Of a stretch of 11,197 nucleotides of DNA, positions 1 through 7,720 are shown in pieces. Both the position numbers and the translations under genes were made by a program. The stretch is from the NCBI GenBank assembly GCA_948435975.1, contig CAOJHG010000027.1, positions 1-11,197 of the forward strand. The letters are read 5' to 3'. The DNA is from an uncultured Oscillibacter sp. (lineage in GTDB: Bacteria; Bacillota; Clostridia; Oscillospirales; Oscillospiraceae). Each line of letters begins with the position of its first letter. Position 1 is the first letter of the stretch. Under the pieces are notes generated by a model. It had not been told where the DNA came from. It was given only the letters and a program-made list of their open reading frames with translations, and searched no databases.

Positions 1-723
1 AGCGCCAGAGATGGAGAGGATCAGATTCAGCACTACGATGGTGCGGATGGAGGGAATGATGATGCTTTTGAAGCGCTGCCAGGCATTGGCGCCGTCCAGG
101 TCAGCGGCTTCATAGAGAACCGGGGCCACGGAGGCGATGGCCCCAATGAAAAGAACGATGTTCTGCCCGATGTACTTCCACAGGGAGCAGCAGACCAGAA
201 CGATGTTATTGATTGCCTGGTTCTCCAGCCAGTTGGGAGTATTGGCAATCCCGATCCAGCCTAGCAGGGTATCCAGCACGAAGCCGGGGTTCAGGAAGAA
301 TTTGAAGATGAAGCCCACAGCAATGCCGCAGATCAGACAGGGGAAATACAGCGCCCCACGGAAGAAGCGGCTTCCCCGGACCTTAAAGCTGAGGATGGTG
401 GCAAACAGCAGGGCCAGGCTGATCTGGAACACAGAGCCCACCATGTAATAGAGGCTCAGCTTCAGGGCCTGGAAGCAGTCGCTGCGGGTGAAGACATCAA
501 TATAATTCTGCAAGCCCACAAACCTGCGGACCCGGAGATAATCCCGGTCAAAGAAGCTGAACTGCACCATCTTGAAGAAGGGCAGGTAGGTGAAGGTAAA
601 GAGAAGCAGCAGGGGGACGAAAAGAAAGATGATGGTGCAGATAATCTGCTGGCCCCGCATGGTCCTGCACTTCTGCACAAATGTGAGTTTCGGTTTTGCG
701 GATGGCGTCGGCGCTTTACTCAT
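1..723 (-). CDS. Sugar ABC transporter permease (MalF/UgpA type), 3' end beyond window
   Basis: Inner-membrane permease of a binding-protein-dependent carbohydrate importer. The frame is open for 241 codons from ATG at 721-723 to the window edge. Family members usually have about 290-300 residues, so roughly the last 50 are missing. Visible in the translation: a short basic N-terminus, a long hydrophobic helix at about residues 27-50, further membrane segments around 92-112 and 127-145 and from about 172 on, and the cytoplasmic EAA loop at about 205-225 (EAADLDGANAWQRF followed by an IIIP segment), which docks on the ATPase. The start is supported by GGGAGG at 732-737, 8 nt upstream. The gene lies 59 bp downstream of the sugar-binding lipoprotein gene, so the two are probably cotranscribed. 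A second permease would be expected further downstream, outside the window. No ATPase gene is visible; shared MsmX-type ATPases are common in Firmicutes. The sugar cannot be told from this protein alone. Confidence 0.9.
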   Translation of the reverse strand, partial: MSKAPTPSAKPKLTFVQKCRTMRGQQIICTIIFLFVPLLLLFTFTYLPFFKMVQFSFFDRDYLRVRRFVGLQNYIDVFTRSDCFQALKLSLYYMVGSVFQISLALLFATILSFKVRGSRFFRGALYFPCLICGIAVGFIFKFFLNPGFVLDTLLGWIGIANTPNWLENQAINNIVLVCCSLWKYIGQNIVLFIGAIASVAPVLYEAADLDGANAWQRFKSIIIPSIRTIVVLNLILSISGA

Positions 724-782
724 GGAGTTTTCCTCCCTTTTTGTATTTTTACGGAAAGGACGTTTTTCCCATTCCGGACAGG

Positions 783-2156
783 TCAGCTTTGAGGCGCGCA
801 GCGGTCCACGGCGGTGTTCCAACGTTCATTCCAGTCGGCGATAATGTCCTCAAAGGTCTCGCTGCCTGTGACCACCGCCTCCACGATGCGCTGGACATGG
901 TATTGGTCGGCGTCAAGGGAGAGCTCGCTTTCCCGGTTTACATCGGCCTGGAGGGAGGCCAGCTCGGTGGGGGCGGCGGTGTCCTCCACCAGCTCAATGC
1001 CGTCAAAGGCGGCCAGCGTGGGGGGATACGCCTGGCTCTTCAGCACGGGGACGCCGCCCTGGTCATAGGCAAAGTTGCTGGACTCGGTGAACCATTTGAT
1101 GTACAGCATAGAGGCGATCTTGGTCTCGTCGCTGTCGTACTTATTTATTCCGAAGCAGTAGTCAGCGCCAGCGGTCGCACATTGTCTGCCGTCGGGCTGT
1201 GTGATGGGGAAGGGCATATAGCCAATATCGGCGGCGTTGGGACCAGCCTCCTGCATCTGGATGATGGCCCAGGAACCCAGCACCATGGCCCCAATCTCAC
1301 CGTTGTTGATCATGGGCTTGCTGCCTTCCCAGTCAGTGGCAGTGGGAGATTCCTCAGTCAGTCCCTGGCTGACGGCGTCATAGAGCAGCTTGTATACGGC
1401 GTAGGCTCCAGTACCGTTGCCCTGGTCGGCAAAGGGGTCCTTGGTCTGGGGCATGGTGATGTTTTTCCAGTCGGGGTCCGCAGTGGCGCCGCCGTAGATG
1501 TAGGCGTCCCAGGCTGTCATTGTCCAGCCGGCGGCGAAGTTGGTATACAGTGGGATGGCATCAGTGTTGTCCTTGATGTCCTGGAGGAACTTCAAAAACG
1601 CATCGGGAGTCTTGGGGAGGTTCTCGCTGGTGTAGCCCGCAGCCTCGGCCACCTTCTTGTTATAGATGATGCCCTGGGCGTTGCCGGTCGAGGGGATGCC
1701 GTACACCTGGCCGTCATAGGCCCGGTTGGTGGCGAAGTTATAGTCCGCCTCGATTTCGCCGAGGGCACACAGAGGATGGAAATACAGGCTCAGGTCCGGA
1801 AGCATGATGGTTTGAGGGATCATGCAGATATTGCCCCAGTCCCTGGAGGAGATACGGGCAGTCATATCGTCGTTATAGTTCGTGATGCCCTCATACTTGA
1901 TGGTAATATTGGGGTACAGCTCGTTGAACTCCTTTACGAAGTCGGTGAAGTCCCGCCTGTCGGGGTCCTCCTGGATGAGATCGGTGCGGTTGGTGATGAC
2001 GCGCAGCTCATCGGTAAGGTCGGTGTAATCCTCGCCTACTGTCAGATCGGCGTAGCTTGGGCCGTTGTACTCCGGTTCCTTGCCCCCTCCTCCGCAGGCG
2101 GTGAGCAGGCTGGCCAGCAGAACCAGCGTCAACAGCAGGGATATCAGTTTTTTCAT
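783..2156 (-). CDS. Extracellular sugar-binding lipoprotein of an ABC transporter (SBP family 1)
   Basis: Solute receptor that captures a sugar outside the membrane and delivers it to the permease encoded next. The product has 457 residues, normal for family-1 carbohydrate-binding proteins (about 400-460). The N-terminus is a classic lipoprotein signal: MKK, a leucine-rich core, then lipobox LTAC with Cys21 as the lipidated residue, followed by a glycine linker. Typical family features are the segment GIPSTGNAQGIIYNKK at about 152-167, where many family members read YGIPxxxxxxxLYYNK, and GEIGAMVLGSWAI at about 288-300. The start has GGGAGG at 2165-2170, 8 nt upstream. A sigmaA-like promoter lies at 2222-2250 and a LacI-type operator core in the leader at 2181-2190, so expression is probably controlled by the LacI-family protein at 2393-3388. 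No lesions are seen. The ligand is unknown; the downstream enzyme set suggests a beta-linked oligosaccharide. Confidence 0.92.
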   Translation of the reverse strand: MKKLISLLLTLVLLASLLTACGGGGKEPEYNGPSYADLTVGEDYTDLTDELRVITNRTDLIQEDPDRRDFTDFVKEFNELYPNITIKYEGITNYNDDMTARISSRDWGNICMIPQTIMLPDLSLYFHPLCALGEIEADYNFATNRAYDGQVYGIPSTGNAQGIIYNKKVAEAAGYTSENLPKTPDAFLKFLQDIKDNTDAIPLYTNFAAGWTMTAWDAYIYGGATADPDWKNITMPQTKDPFADQGNGTGAYAVYKLLYDAVSQGLTEESPTATDWEGSKPMINNGEIGAMVLGSWAIIQMQEAGPNAADIGYMPFPITQPDGRQCATAGADYCFGINKYDSDETKIASMLYIKWFTESSNFAYDQGGVPVLKSQAYPPTLAAFDGIELVEDTAAPTELASLQADVNRESELSLDADQYHVQRIVEAVVTGSETFEDIIADWNERWNTAVDRCAPQS

Positions 2157-2180
2157 ATTCGGTTCCTCCCATTCGTTTGT

Positions 2181-2190
2181 TAAACGCTTA
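2181..2190. promoter_or_regulatory. LacI-family operator core in the leader of the sugar-binding protein gene
   Basis: TAAACGCTTA on the plus strand (TAAGCGTTTA on the minus strand) is a near-perfect palindrome centred on CG, the usual architecture of LacI/CcpA-family operators. It lies 25-34 nt downstream of the predicted transcription start of the binding-protein gene, where a bound repressor could block elongation. It matches the CcpA cre consensus poorly at the outer positions, so the local LacI protein is the likelier binder. No second copy was seen near 3389-3577. Confidence 0.5.
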
Positions 2191-2221
2191 CTAAATTCAG
2201 CTTATATTTACCTTAATGATT

Positions 2222-2250
2222 AGTATATACTTTCATGAAAAATTAGTCGA
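2222..2250 (-). promoter_or_regulatory. SigmaA-like promoter of the sugar-binding protein gene
   Basis: On the minus strand, -35 TCGACT (plus-strand 2245-2250; 4 of 6 match TTGACA), a 17-nt spacer, and -10 TATACT (2222-2227; 5 of 6 match TATAAT). This sits in a strongly AT-rich stretch. Predicted transcription start is near 2215, giving a leader of about 60 nt that contains the LacI-type operator core. Confidence 0.5.
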
Positions 2251-2334
2251 TACAGAAATAAAAAATTATCTGTTTTTGCTAAAATTAAAAGTTGCTTTTT
2301 GGCCAAGCCTCTAAGACGGATTTAGGCATAAAGG

Positions 2335-2370
2335 ACCGGCAGGCTAAATCCTACAATTTAACCTGCCGGT
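2335..2370 (-). terminator. Strong hairpin after the LacI-family gene (probable terminator, poor U-tract)
   Basis: ACCGGCAGG at 2335-2343 pairs perfectly with CCTGCCGGT at 2362-2370. After one mismatch the stem continues with 5 more base pairs (2345-2349 with 2356-2360) around a 6-nt loop. It begins 22 nt beyond the LacI stop codon. The U-tract is weak on the minus strand (CCTTTATG follows) and no better on the plus strand, so it may be a weak terminator or a 3'-stabilising structure. GGATTTAG at 2318-2325 could pair alternatively with CTAAATCC at 2344-2351, opening the inner stem. Confidence 0.45.
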
Positions 2371-2392
2371 TCTGCTGCTTTTATACGCTTTT

Positions 2393-3388
2393 TCAGGGGT
2401 GGATAACACTGCTCTCCCGCACAACGATTTGTCCTGTGACCCAGACGGTCAATGGCGCGGACGGTTCCTGACGCATTCTCGCTGCCAAACGCCCCACTGC
2501 TGTTTCAGCCATTTGCGCTACATTCACCCGGTAGCTGGTCAGAGGCGGTTGGCAGAGCGTGGCGAAGCGGAAATCATCATAGCCGCACACCGCTGTATCC
2601 TCCGGCACCCGCTTTCCCGCCTCCCGGAGTGCCGCCGCCAGATTGTAGGCCACCTCGTCACAGCTACAGACGAATGCCTGCGGCAGATGCTCCGGCAAGG
2701 CTATGGGGATAAAATGCCCTTCTTTGTCCCGGTCCTCCAGAAGCCAATCCTCGCGGGGAATCACCCCTGCCAGCCGCAGCGCCCGATGATAGCCTAAATA
2801 CCGGTCCATAATGCTGGAAGTGGCCCGGATGCTGCCCACAAAGCCGATTTCCCGAATCCCCTGAGAAAGAAGGTGCTCTGTCAAAGTACAGCCTCCTTCT
2901 ATGTTGTCGCTGACCACGCAATCCAGCCCAACTCCTGGAACGTGAAAATCCAGAAGCAGGCAGGGCAGGCCCGTACCGCTCACCGCCTGAAGATACTCCT
3001 TGTCCAACTGCCCCAAGAAAATCAGGCTGTCCACCTTCCGCCCAGTCACCAGCGCTGGAAGGGCCGCTCTGCGCTCCGCATCCTGAGAGATGATTTCCAC
3101 CAGGCAGGTCAGGCCCGCATTGCCGCAGGAAAGGACCAATGCGCGATACAGACTGGTATAAAACGTATTTTCATCAAAAAAGCGATCCGCGACCAAAACG
3201 CCAATGTTTCCGTTGGATGGTTCCGGAGAGATCCGCACGCCCTCATATCCCATTTCACGCGCTAAAGCCACCACCTTCGCCCGCATTTCCTCACTGACGC
3301 CAGGCTTTCCCGCCAGGGCCTTCGACACGGATACGACGCTGATGCTTAAACGCTCTGCGATATCCGCCATTCGCACAGGTTTTCCCAT
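2393..3388 (-). CDS. LacI-family transcriptional regulator
   Basis: DNA-binding regulator of sugar use with 331 residues, normal for LacI/GalR proteins. The N-terminal helix-turn-helix covers about residues 6-25 (RMADIAERLSISVVSVSKAL), followed by the hinge-proximal PGVSEEMRAKV segment. Residues about 60-331 form the periplasmic-binding-protein-like effector domain, with the family pattern GYDDFRFATLCQPPLTSYR near 270-290 and the C-terminal VRESS. I chose ATG at 3386-3388 because AAGGAG lies 5 nt upstream. A TTG seven codons earlier overlaps that ribosome binding site and is unlikely. It is transcribed away from the enzyme operon and towards the transporter genes, from its own promoter. Probable targets are the operator core at 2181-2190 and possibly the palindrome at 3548-3559. 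The effector sugar is unknown. The gene is intact, unlike the four enzyme genes beside it. Confidence 0.93.
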   Translation of the reverse strand: MGKPVRMADIAERLSISVVSVSKALAGKPGVSEEMRAKVVALAREMGYEGVRISPEPSNGNIGVLVADRFFDENTFYTSLYRALVLSCGNAGLTCLVEIISQDAERRAALPALVTGRKVDSLIFLGQLDKEYLQAVSGTGLPCLLLDFHVPGVGLDCVVSDNIEGGCTLTEHLLSQGIREIGFVGSIRATSSIMDRYLGYHRALRLAGVIPREDWLLEDRDKEGHFIPIALPEHLPQAFVCSCDEVAYNLAAALREAGKRVPEDTAVCGYDDFRFATLCQPPLTSYRVNVAQMAETAVGRLAARMRQEPSAPLTVWVTGQIVVRESSVIHP

Positions 3389-3432
3389 AAATACTCCTTC
3401 CCGCTTCAATTATAATCAGAATATGTTACCTA

Positions 3433-3460
3433 ATTATATATCATTTACCCTTTTTGTCAA
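3433..3460 (-). promoter_or_regulatory. Consensus sigmaA promoter of the LacI-family gene
   Basis: On the minus strand, TTGACA (plus-strand 3455-3460) and TATAAT (3433-3438) both match consensus exactly, with a 16-nt spacer. Predicted start is near 3426, giving a leader of roughly 38 nt to ATG 3388. A second TATAAT at 3409-3414 has no good -35 and is probably incidental. Confidence 0.7.
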
Positions 3461-3515
3461 TGGCTTTCCGGACGCCGCCGTTTAAATTAAGCTAAAAATA
3501 TAGTTAATAAATTAC

Positions 3516-3544
3516 TTGTTTTTGAGGTCAGGCCGTGGTATGCT
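3516..3544 (+). promoter_or_regulatory. Extended -10 promoter of the esterase-mutase-glycosidase-isomerase operon
   Basis: TTGTTT at 3516-3521, a 17-nt spacer, and TATGCT at 3539-3544 preceded by TGG (extended -10 form TGn). Predicted start is near 3551, about 27 nt before the ATG at 3578. It lies back-to-back with the regulator promoter. Confidence 0.5.
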
Positions 3545-3547
3545 GAA

Positions 3548-3559
3548 CAGGTAAACCTG
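3548..3559. promoter_or_regulatory. Palindrome over the predicted operon transcription start (candidate operator)
   Basis: CAGGTAAACCTG is a 5+2+5 palindrome covering the predicted start site. GTCAGG at 3527-3532, between the -35 and -10, forms an inverted pair with CCTGAC at 3556-3561. A repressor bound here would occlude the promoter. It lacks the CG centre of the site at 2181-2190, so it is not certain that the same LacI protein binds both. Confidence 0.35.
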
Positions 3560-3577
3560 ACTTTAAGGAGGCCTGCT

Positions 3578-4672
3578 ATGAATGAATCTTCAATCTTGAA
3601 CCTGCCTGAACTGCGGTTCCTGGGACGCTTTCATAAGGAGAGCGCCCGCCGGGCCGGAGTCCTGCCCCTCTTCTGGTCTGGAAGCGGGCAGGAGCTGTGC
3701 TTTACCGGCTCAGAACTCCATGTGGTGCTGGAGGCAGGCTTTGACCGCCTGGAACCATGGGTTGCCGTGGAAATCAACGGCACTCCCCTGCTGCGAATGC
3801 CGCTGAACCGGGGTTTCAACGAAATCTGTCTGTTCCGGGGACTCACAGCCGGTACTCCCAAGCGGGTCCGTCTTCTGAAAGAGACACAGCCCATGCCGGA
3901 CGAAGACGCTGGAACGCTCCAAATCTCCAAGCTGCGCTGGGCGGACGGGAAGTTCCTGCCTCTGCCAGAGCCGGCCTGCCGTCTGGAATTCGTAGGGGAC
4001 AGCCTCAGCAGCGGCGAGGGCGTCTGCGGCGCAAAGGAAGAGGCAGACTTTGCCGCCCCTTGGTTCAGCGCGGCCAGCGCCTTTCCCTGCCAAACAGCAG
4101 ACCGGATGGGCGCAGAATTCCGGGTAATCAGCCAAAGCGGTTGGGGCGTCCGCTCTGACTGGCGCAATGACCCTAGGCACACCCTGCCGGATTGCTACAG
4201 TCAGGTCTGCGGTCCGGCGACTGGAGGCATCAACGCCGCTCTCGGCACACAGGAAGAAAACGATTTCACCATTTGGAGACCAGACGCTGTAATCGTCAAT
4301 CTGGGAACTAACGACGCTGGTGCTATGGAAAGCCCGCCATGGCAGGGACTGGATGGCAAGACCTTCCAACAACGTTCAACGCCGGAAGGCCGGACCTTGC
4401 TGGAGACCGCTGCCGTGGATTTTTTGAAGGCCCTCCGGCGGCATAACCCCGGCGCAAAGCTGGTTTGGGCCTATGGGATGATCGACGGCTCTTTGACTCC
4501 GGTCTTGAAAGCCGCTGTATCCCGCTTCTGCTAGGAGACGGGTGATGAAAACGCCTGGTATCTTCCGCTTCCCACAGTGACGGATGAGACTATGGGCGCA
4601 CGCCTTCATCCCGGCCCTGCCTGCCATCGGGAAGCAGCGGAAACTATTACAGGATTTTTGAAGCAGATTCTT
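3578..4672 (+). pseudogene. SGNH/GDSL hydrolase, CE2-type acetyl esterase, interrupted by in-frame TAG
   Basis: Ancestral function was probably removal of O-acetyl groups from oligosaccharides, inside the cell because no signal peptide is present. The start is ATG 3578 with AAGGAGG at 3565-3571. The first ~130 residues are beta-rich, like the jelly-roll N-domain of carbohydrate esterase family 2. The SGNH domain follows: GDS at residues 140-142 with nucleophile Ser142, and GTND at 243-246. An in-frame TAG at 4532-4534 (codon 319) ends translation before the last conserved block. The same frame continues after the stop with GDENAWYLPLP and then D (4583) and LHPGPACH (His codon 4607), which is the catalytic histidine region. 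A 318-residue product would therefore lack the catalytic His. The frame contains no stop between 4535 and the next gene's ATG at 4703, so the original stop codon has also gone or changed frame. The end given is where similarity seems to stop. CE2 assignment is from remembered family pattern. Confidence 0.8.
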
Positions 4673-4702
4673 AAAAATACATACAAAACAGGAGGATTTA
4701 CC

Positions 4703-6372
4703 ATGAACAATATCTATCAGCGCTGGTTGGAACTGGCTGTGGAGGACCCGGACCTGATTCCCGAGCTGGAGGCAGTCAAAGACGACCCTGCCGCTGTCTC
4801 GGACCGCTTTTACCGGGATTTGGCCTTCGGCACCGGGGGGCTGCGGGGCGTCATCGGCGCGGGTTCCAACCGCATGAATATCTACACCGTCCGCCGGGCT
4901 ACTCAGGGGCTTGCCAGCTACCTCAACGCGGCGGCTCTGCCGAAATCCGCAGCTATCGCCTATGACAGCCGGTTCAAGGGTGTGCTCTTCGCCCGGGAAG
5001 CCGCCCGAGTCCTTGCCGCCAACAGCATCACAGCTTACCTGTATCCCCGTCTGGAGCCGACGCCCGCCTTGAGCTGGGCAGTACGGTATCTGCACTGCGG
5101 GGCCGGCATCTGCATCACTGCCAGTCACAACCCTGCTCAGTACAATGGCTATAAGGTCTATGGTGCGGACGGCTGCCAGATCACGCCAGAGGCGCCGGAC
5201 AGGTGCTGTCCTTCATTGAAAAAACAGACTGCTTTGACGGCGTGAGGCTGACGAACTTCGATGAGGCTGTGGCGGTGGGAACCATCCAGTATATTCCGGA
5301 CGAATGTCTGAACGCTTTTATAGACGCGGTTCTGGCCCTGCGGCCGGGAAACGATGTGTCCAAGCTGAAACTGGTTTACACACCCCTCAACGGTTCTGGC
5401 CTGGAGTGTGTGAAAATGCTTTTGAACAAGATGGATGTCAAGGATCTGACTGTTGTTCCGGAGCAGGAAAAGCCGGACGGGAATTTCCCCACCTGCCCCT
5501 TTCCCAACCCGGAGATTCGGGAAGCCATGGAAACCGGCCTGCGGCTGTGCGGTAAAGTCCACCCGGACCTGATGCTGGGCACGGACCCGGACTGTGACCG
5601 TATGGGCGCGGCGGTCCCCGACGGCCTGGGCGGTTACCGGCTGATTACCGGCAACGAAATGGGCGTGCTGCTGCTGGACTACCTCTGCCGCACCCGTCTG
5701 GAACGGGGAACCATGCCGGAACGTCCTGTTGCCGTCACCACCATTGTTTCCACCGATATGGCGTCACCGGTGGCGGAGCATTACAGCGTGGAGCTTCGCC
5801 GGACCTTGACCGGTTTCAAGTATATCGGAGAGCAGATCGGCTTGCTGGAATCGGAGGGGCATCCGGAACGGTATATTTTTGGCTTCGAGGAGAGTTATGG
5901 CTATCTTTCCGGCGCTCATGTCCGGGACAAGGATGCGGTCAATGCCGTCATGCTGGCCTGCGAATGCGCCGCCTGGTACGCCGGGCAGGGCATGACGCTG
6001 CTGGATGCCATAAACGCCCTGTACGAAAAATTCGGCTGGTATCAAAACGGCCTTCTCAGCAAAGCCTTCGAGGGCCAGGATGGTATGGAGGCCATGAACC
6101 GGCTGATGAAGTCTCTGCGGGCCATACCTCCCGCCGCCATCGCGGACCGGAAGGTTTTGAAAACGGTGGACTATCTGGAGGGCGGCATGGGTCTGATTCC
6201 CTCTGATGTGCTGGAATTCCGTCTGGAGAGGGGCGCAAAGCTGATTGTCCGCCCCTCCGGTACGGAACCAAAGCTGAAAGTCTATCTTTCCGTTCGCGGG
6301 GAGAGCGAGGCGCTGGCGTTTCAGGCCCTGGAGGAACTGAAAACTGCGGCGGAAGCACTGATGGAGGGATAA
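4703..6372 (+). pseudogene. Phosphomannomutase/phosphoglucomutase, interrupted by a 1-nt frameshift
   Basis: Alpha-D-phosphohexomutase superfamily enzyme that interconverts hexose 1- and 6-phosphates (mannose or glucose). Start ATG 4703 has AGGAGG at 4690-4695. In the first frame: TGGLRG at about 44-49 and the phosphoserine motif TASHNPAQYNGYKVYG with Ser141. After EA (gag gc, 5189-5193) the coding frame jumps. The first frame stops at 5243-5245, while the true protein continues in another frame as AGQVLSFIEKTDCFDG from about 5194. One base is missing within 5192-5196, probably from GCGGCC becoming GCGCC. The second part keeps the metal-binding loop DPDCDR (5584-5601), the sugar-binding loop GFEESYGYL (from 5881) and the phosphate-binding RPSGTEPK (near 6250). 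With the base restored the protein would have 556 residues, the normal size for Firmicutes ManB/Pgm enzymes. It is followed 3 nt later by the GH1 gene. Substrate preference cannot be told from the sequence. Confidence 0.85.
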
Positions 6373-6375
6373 GCC

Positions 6376-7662
6376 ATGACACAGTTTCCGAAAGATTTTC
6401 TTTGGGGCGCGGCCTCTGCGTCCTATCAGATTGAGGGCGGCGTCCGGGAGGGCGGACGGGGTGAGAGTATCTGGGATGTGTTCTCCCACACGCCCGGCAA
6501 AATCAAGCATGGCGACACCGGCGATGTAGCGGCGGACAGCTATCACCGCTGGCGGGAGGACATCGCCTTACTGAAGGAAATAGGCTTGGGGGCCTACCGT
6601 TTCTCTGTTGCGTGGCCTCGTGCGGCGCCAAACGGCGATACGAATTGGAATCAAGCGGGCCTGGATTATTACTCCGAACTGGTGGACGCGCTCTTGGAAG
6701 CCGGAGTCGAACCTTGGGTGACGCTCTACCACTGAGATCTGCCCCAGGTTTTGCAGTCCAAGGGAGGCTGGCAGAATCTGGACACTGTGCGCTTCTATGC
6801 GGCCTATGCCCAAAAAATAGGCGAGATGTTCAAAGGCCGAGTACGGCGCTGGTTCACGTTCAACGAGCCTCAGTGCTTTATCAATCTGGGCTGCGCCACG
6901 GGGAAGCACGCTCCTGGTCTGCGTTTGGATGACGATGCGCTGTTCGTTTGCTGGCGGAATTTCTATCAGGCCCATTCCCTGGCGGCGGATGCCCTGCATA
7001 AGATCGACTGTGAAAACCTGGTAGGTATTGCATCCACCGGCGCGGTCTTCTATCCGGCCACGGATTCGGCGGAGGATGCGGACGCCGCCCGGCAGCTCAC
7101 GTTCGCTCTGCCCCAGGGAGTCCGGACCTTCTCCCATATCCTGGCCCTGGACCCGCTCTGCCTGGAGGGACGATACACAAGGCCGGATTTTATAGGCATC
7201 AACCTCTACCACGGCGCCGCCGTCCGCATGGGGGAACACGGCCCGGAGGAAGTTCCATATCCCACAGGCGGTCCCCGGACGGCCATGGGCTGGCCCATCA
7301 CACCGGAGGCTTTGGCTTGGGGTCCCCGGTTCCTGGCGGAGCGGTATAAGCTGCCCCTGTACATCAGTGAAAACGGCTTGTCCTGTAATGATAAAATTTT
7401 CCTGGATGGCGAGGTTCACGACCCCCAGCGGGTGGATTTTCTGGCCCGCTATCTGGAGGCCCTCTCACTGGCTGTTGCGGACGGCGTGGATATACGGGGC
7501 TATTTCCATTGGTCCCTCACCGACAACTTTGAATGGGCGGAGGGCTGCGGCCAGCGGTTCGGCCTGGCCTATGTGGATTACGTTTCCGGCAAGCGCATCC
7601 TCAAGGACAGCGGGCGCTGGTATGGCAGCATTGCAGGCAGTAACGGGCAGGTCCTTTTCTGA
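6376..7662 (+). pseudogene. GH1 family beta-glycosidase, interrupted by TGA at a conserved Trp
   Basis: Retaining beta-glycosidase of family GH1 (beta-glucosidase, beta-galactosidase, 6-phospho-beta-glycosidase or beta-mannosidase activities). ATG 6376 is 3 nt after the mutase stop; GGAGGG at 6363-6368 lies inside the upstream gene, suggesting coupled translation. Conserved elements: [14 protein letters not shown] at residues 8-21, YRFSVAWPR, acid/base Glu164 in TFNEP, nucleophile Glu332 in YISENG, and the C-terminal DNFEWAEG. The TGA at 6733-6735 (codon 120) replaces the Trp of the family motif LYHWDLPQ; DLPQVL follows directly in the same frame. Protein length including the stop is 428 positions, short for GH1 (about 440-470). 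The gap between the two catalytic glutamates is 168 residues, against about 185 in well-studied GH1 enzymes. The missing piece seems to lie near 7161-7186, where LEGRY runs straight into TRPDFIGINLY. No signal peptide, so cytoplasmic. Confidence 0.87.
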
Positions 7663-7720
7663 CTGGAAGCCGCCTTAAACTTGTCCTCGCTATAAAAATT
7701 ATAATTAGGTGGGTAATATT

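Noticed and set aside
724..782. Stem-loop between binding-protein and permease genes
   Set aside because: Only a 5-bp AT-containing stem (GGAAA/TTTCC) can form; too weak to call a processing site or terminator.
696..2183. A 495-codon open frame on the plus strand
   Set aside because: It is the antisense shadow of the sugar-binding protein gene. That gene has a lipobox, a ribosome binding site and family motifs; this frame has none.
3389..3409. TTG start seven codons upstream for the LacI protein
   Set aside because: These codons contain the AAGGAG ribosome binding site for the ATG at 3386-3388, and the LacI N-terminus aligns with that ATG.
4376..5128. A 250-codon open frame on the minus strand (similar long antisense frames at 5764-6546 and 6568-7419)
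   Set aside because: These long antisense frames mirror GC-rich coding sequence of the mutase and GH1 genes and have no start signal or family pattern.
7709..7720. GTG start four codons upstream for the sugar isomerase
   Set aside because: The GTG lies within the AGGTGGG ribosome binding site. Numbering from ATG 7721 puts the metal ligands at their family positions.
7663..7720. Promoter before the isomerase gene (TTGTCC ... TATAAT)
   Set aside because: The spacer is only 13 nt, too short for a sigmaA promoter.
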